DNA of 5,297 nt, from NCBI GenBank assembly GCA_012514125.1, contig JAAZAW010000163.1, positions 1 to 5,297 of the forward strand, in the 5' to 3' direction. Position 1 is the stretch's first letter; every line of letters begins with the position of its first letter. Of the stretch, positions 5,132-5,297 are shown one piece after another. The DNA is from Phycisphaerae bacterium (GTDB lineage: Bacteria > Planctomycetota > Phycisphaerae > JAAYCJ01). The notes under the pieces were generated by a model that searched no databases, was not told where the DNA came from, and worked only from the letters and a program-made list of their open reading frames with translations. The translations under genes and the position numbers were made by a program.

Positions 5132-5297
5132 CCAACTTTTCAACTCTCCAACTCTCCAACTTTCCAACTTTTAAACTTTTAAACTTTCCAACTTTCCAAC
5201 TTTTAAACTTTTAAACTTTCCAACTTTCCAACTTTTAAACTTTTAAACTTTCCAACTTTCCAACTTTTAAACTTTTAAACTTTCCAACTTTCAAACT
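5132..5297. repeat. Tandem array of an 8-bp unit with a 32-bp higher-order period
   Basis: The stretch can be read as 21 consecutive 8-bp units sharing the core AACTTT. Unit A is CCAACTTT and unit B is TAAACTTT. After variants at the left edge (A, TCAACTCT, CCAACTCT), the order A-A-B-B repeats exactly four times without a substitution from 5156 to 5283, then one more A and a partial CAAACT at the window end. Nothing in it is coding: it lacks a start with a ribosome binding site and lies upstream of trpF. It has no palindromic repeats or unique spacers and is not a CRISPR. The exact repetition points to recent expansion by slippage or unequal recombination. Confidence 0.95.

Noticed and set aside
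5132..5297. CRISPR array
   Set aside because: The period is 8/32 bp with no unique spacers, no palindromic repeat and no cas genes.

Overview
The window is ordinary chromosomal DNA, moderately GC-rich, with five protein-coding genes. One is cut by the left edge, and a repeat-rich intergenic region is cut by the right edge. I see no mobile element, CRISPR array, tRNA or rRNA. The combination of a divergent AraC regulator and non-HemE URO-D family protein, a DUF1015 protein, and a short archaeal/Thermotoga-type S-adenosylhomocysteine hydrolase suggests an environmental bacterium, perhaps an anaerobe of the Planctomycetota (Phycisphaerae-like) or a related group. That placement is inference from gene content and is not firm.

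Left part (1-1551): a URO-D family gene runs leftward off the window, and an AraC-family regulator gene runs rightward. They share a 152-bp intergenic region. It holds a good promoter for the regulator (TTGATT, 16 bp, TATAAT) and a weaker one pointing the other way. A TCCTGA/TCAGGA inverted repeat brackets the overlapping core elements. The layout is that of a local regulator controlling its divergent neighbour and possibly itself.

Middle and right part (1572-5005): three genes on the minus strand, transcribed in the order trpF (phosphoribosylanthranilate isomerase), ahcY (adenosylhomocysteinase), DUF1015 protein. trpF and ahcY are 26 bp apart and probably form one operon. A hairpin followed by a T-rich stretch after ahcY, and a second REP-like hairpin, separate ahcY from the DUF1015 gene. 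That gene may therefore have its own promoter or be read by readthrough. Its 3' end meets the AraC gene tail to tail with a 20-bp gap.

Right end (5006-5297): the trpF upstream region has a near-consensus sigma70-type promoter (TTGACG, 18 bp, TATAGT). A 31-bp inverted repeat (12 of 13 arm positions match) covers its spacer and -35 box, so it is a strong operator candidate. Beyond this lie a polypyrimidine tract and a tandem array of an 8-bp unit with a strict 32-bp higher-order period, which continues to the window edge.

Functionally, ahcY recycles S-adenosylhomocysteine from SAM-dependent methylation and trpF catalyses a tryptophan biosynthesis step. No other trp genes or methionine-cycle genes are visible. 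No clearly novel multi-gene system is present. The points most worth a second look are the palindrome on the trpF promoter, the hierarchical 8/32-bp repeat, and the uncharacterised DUF1015 protein.
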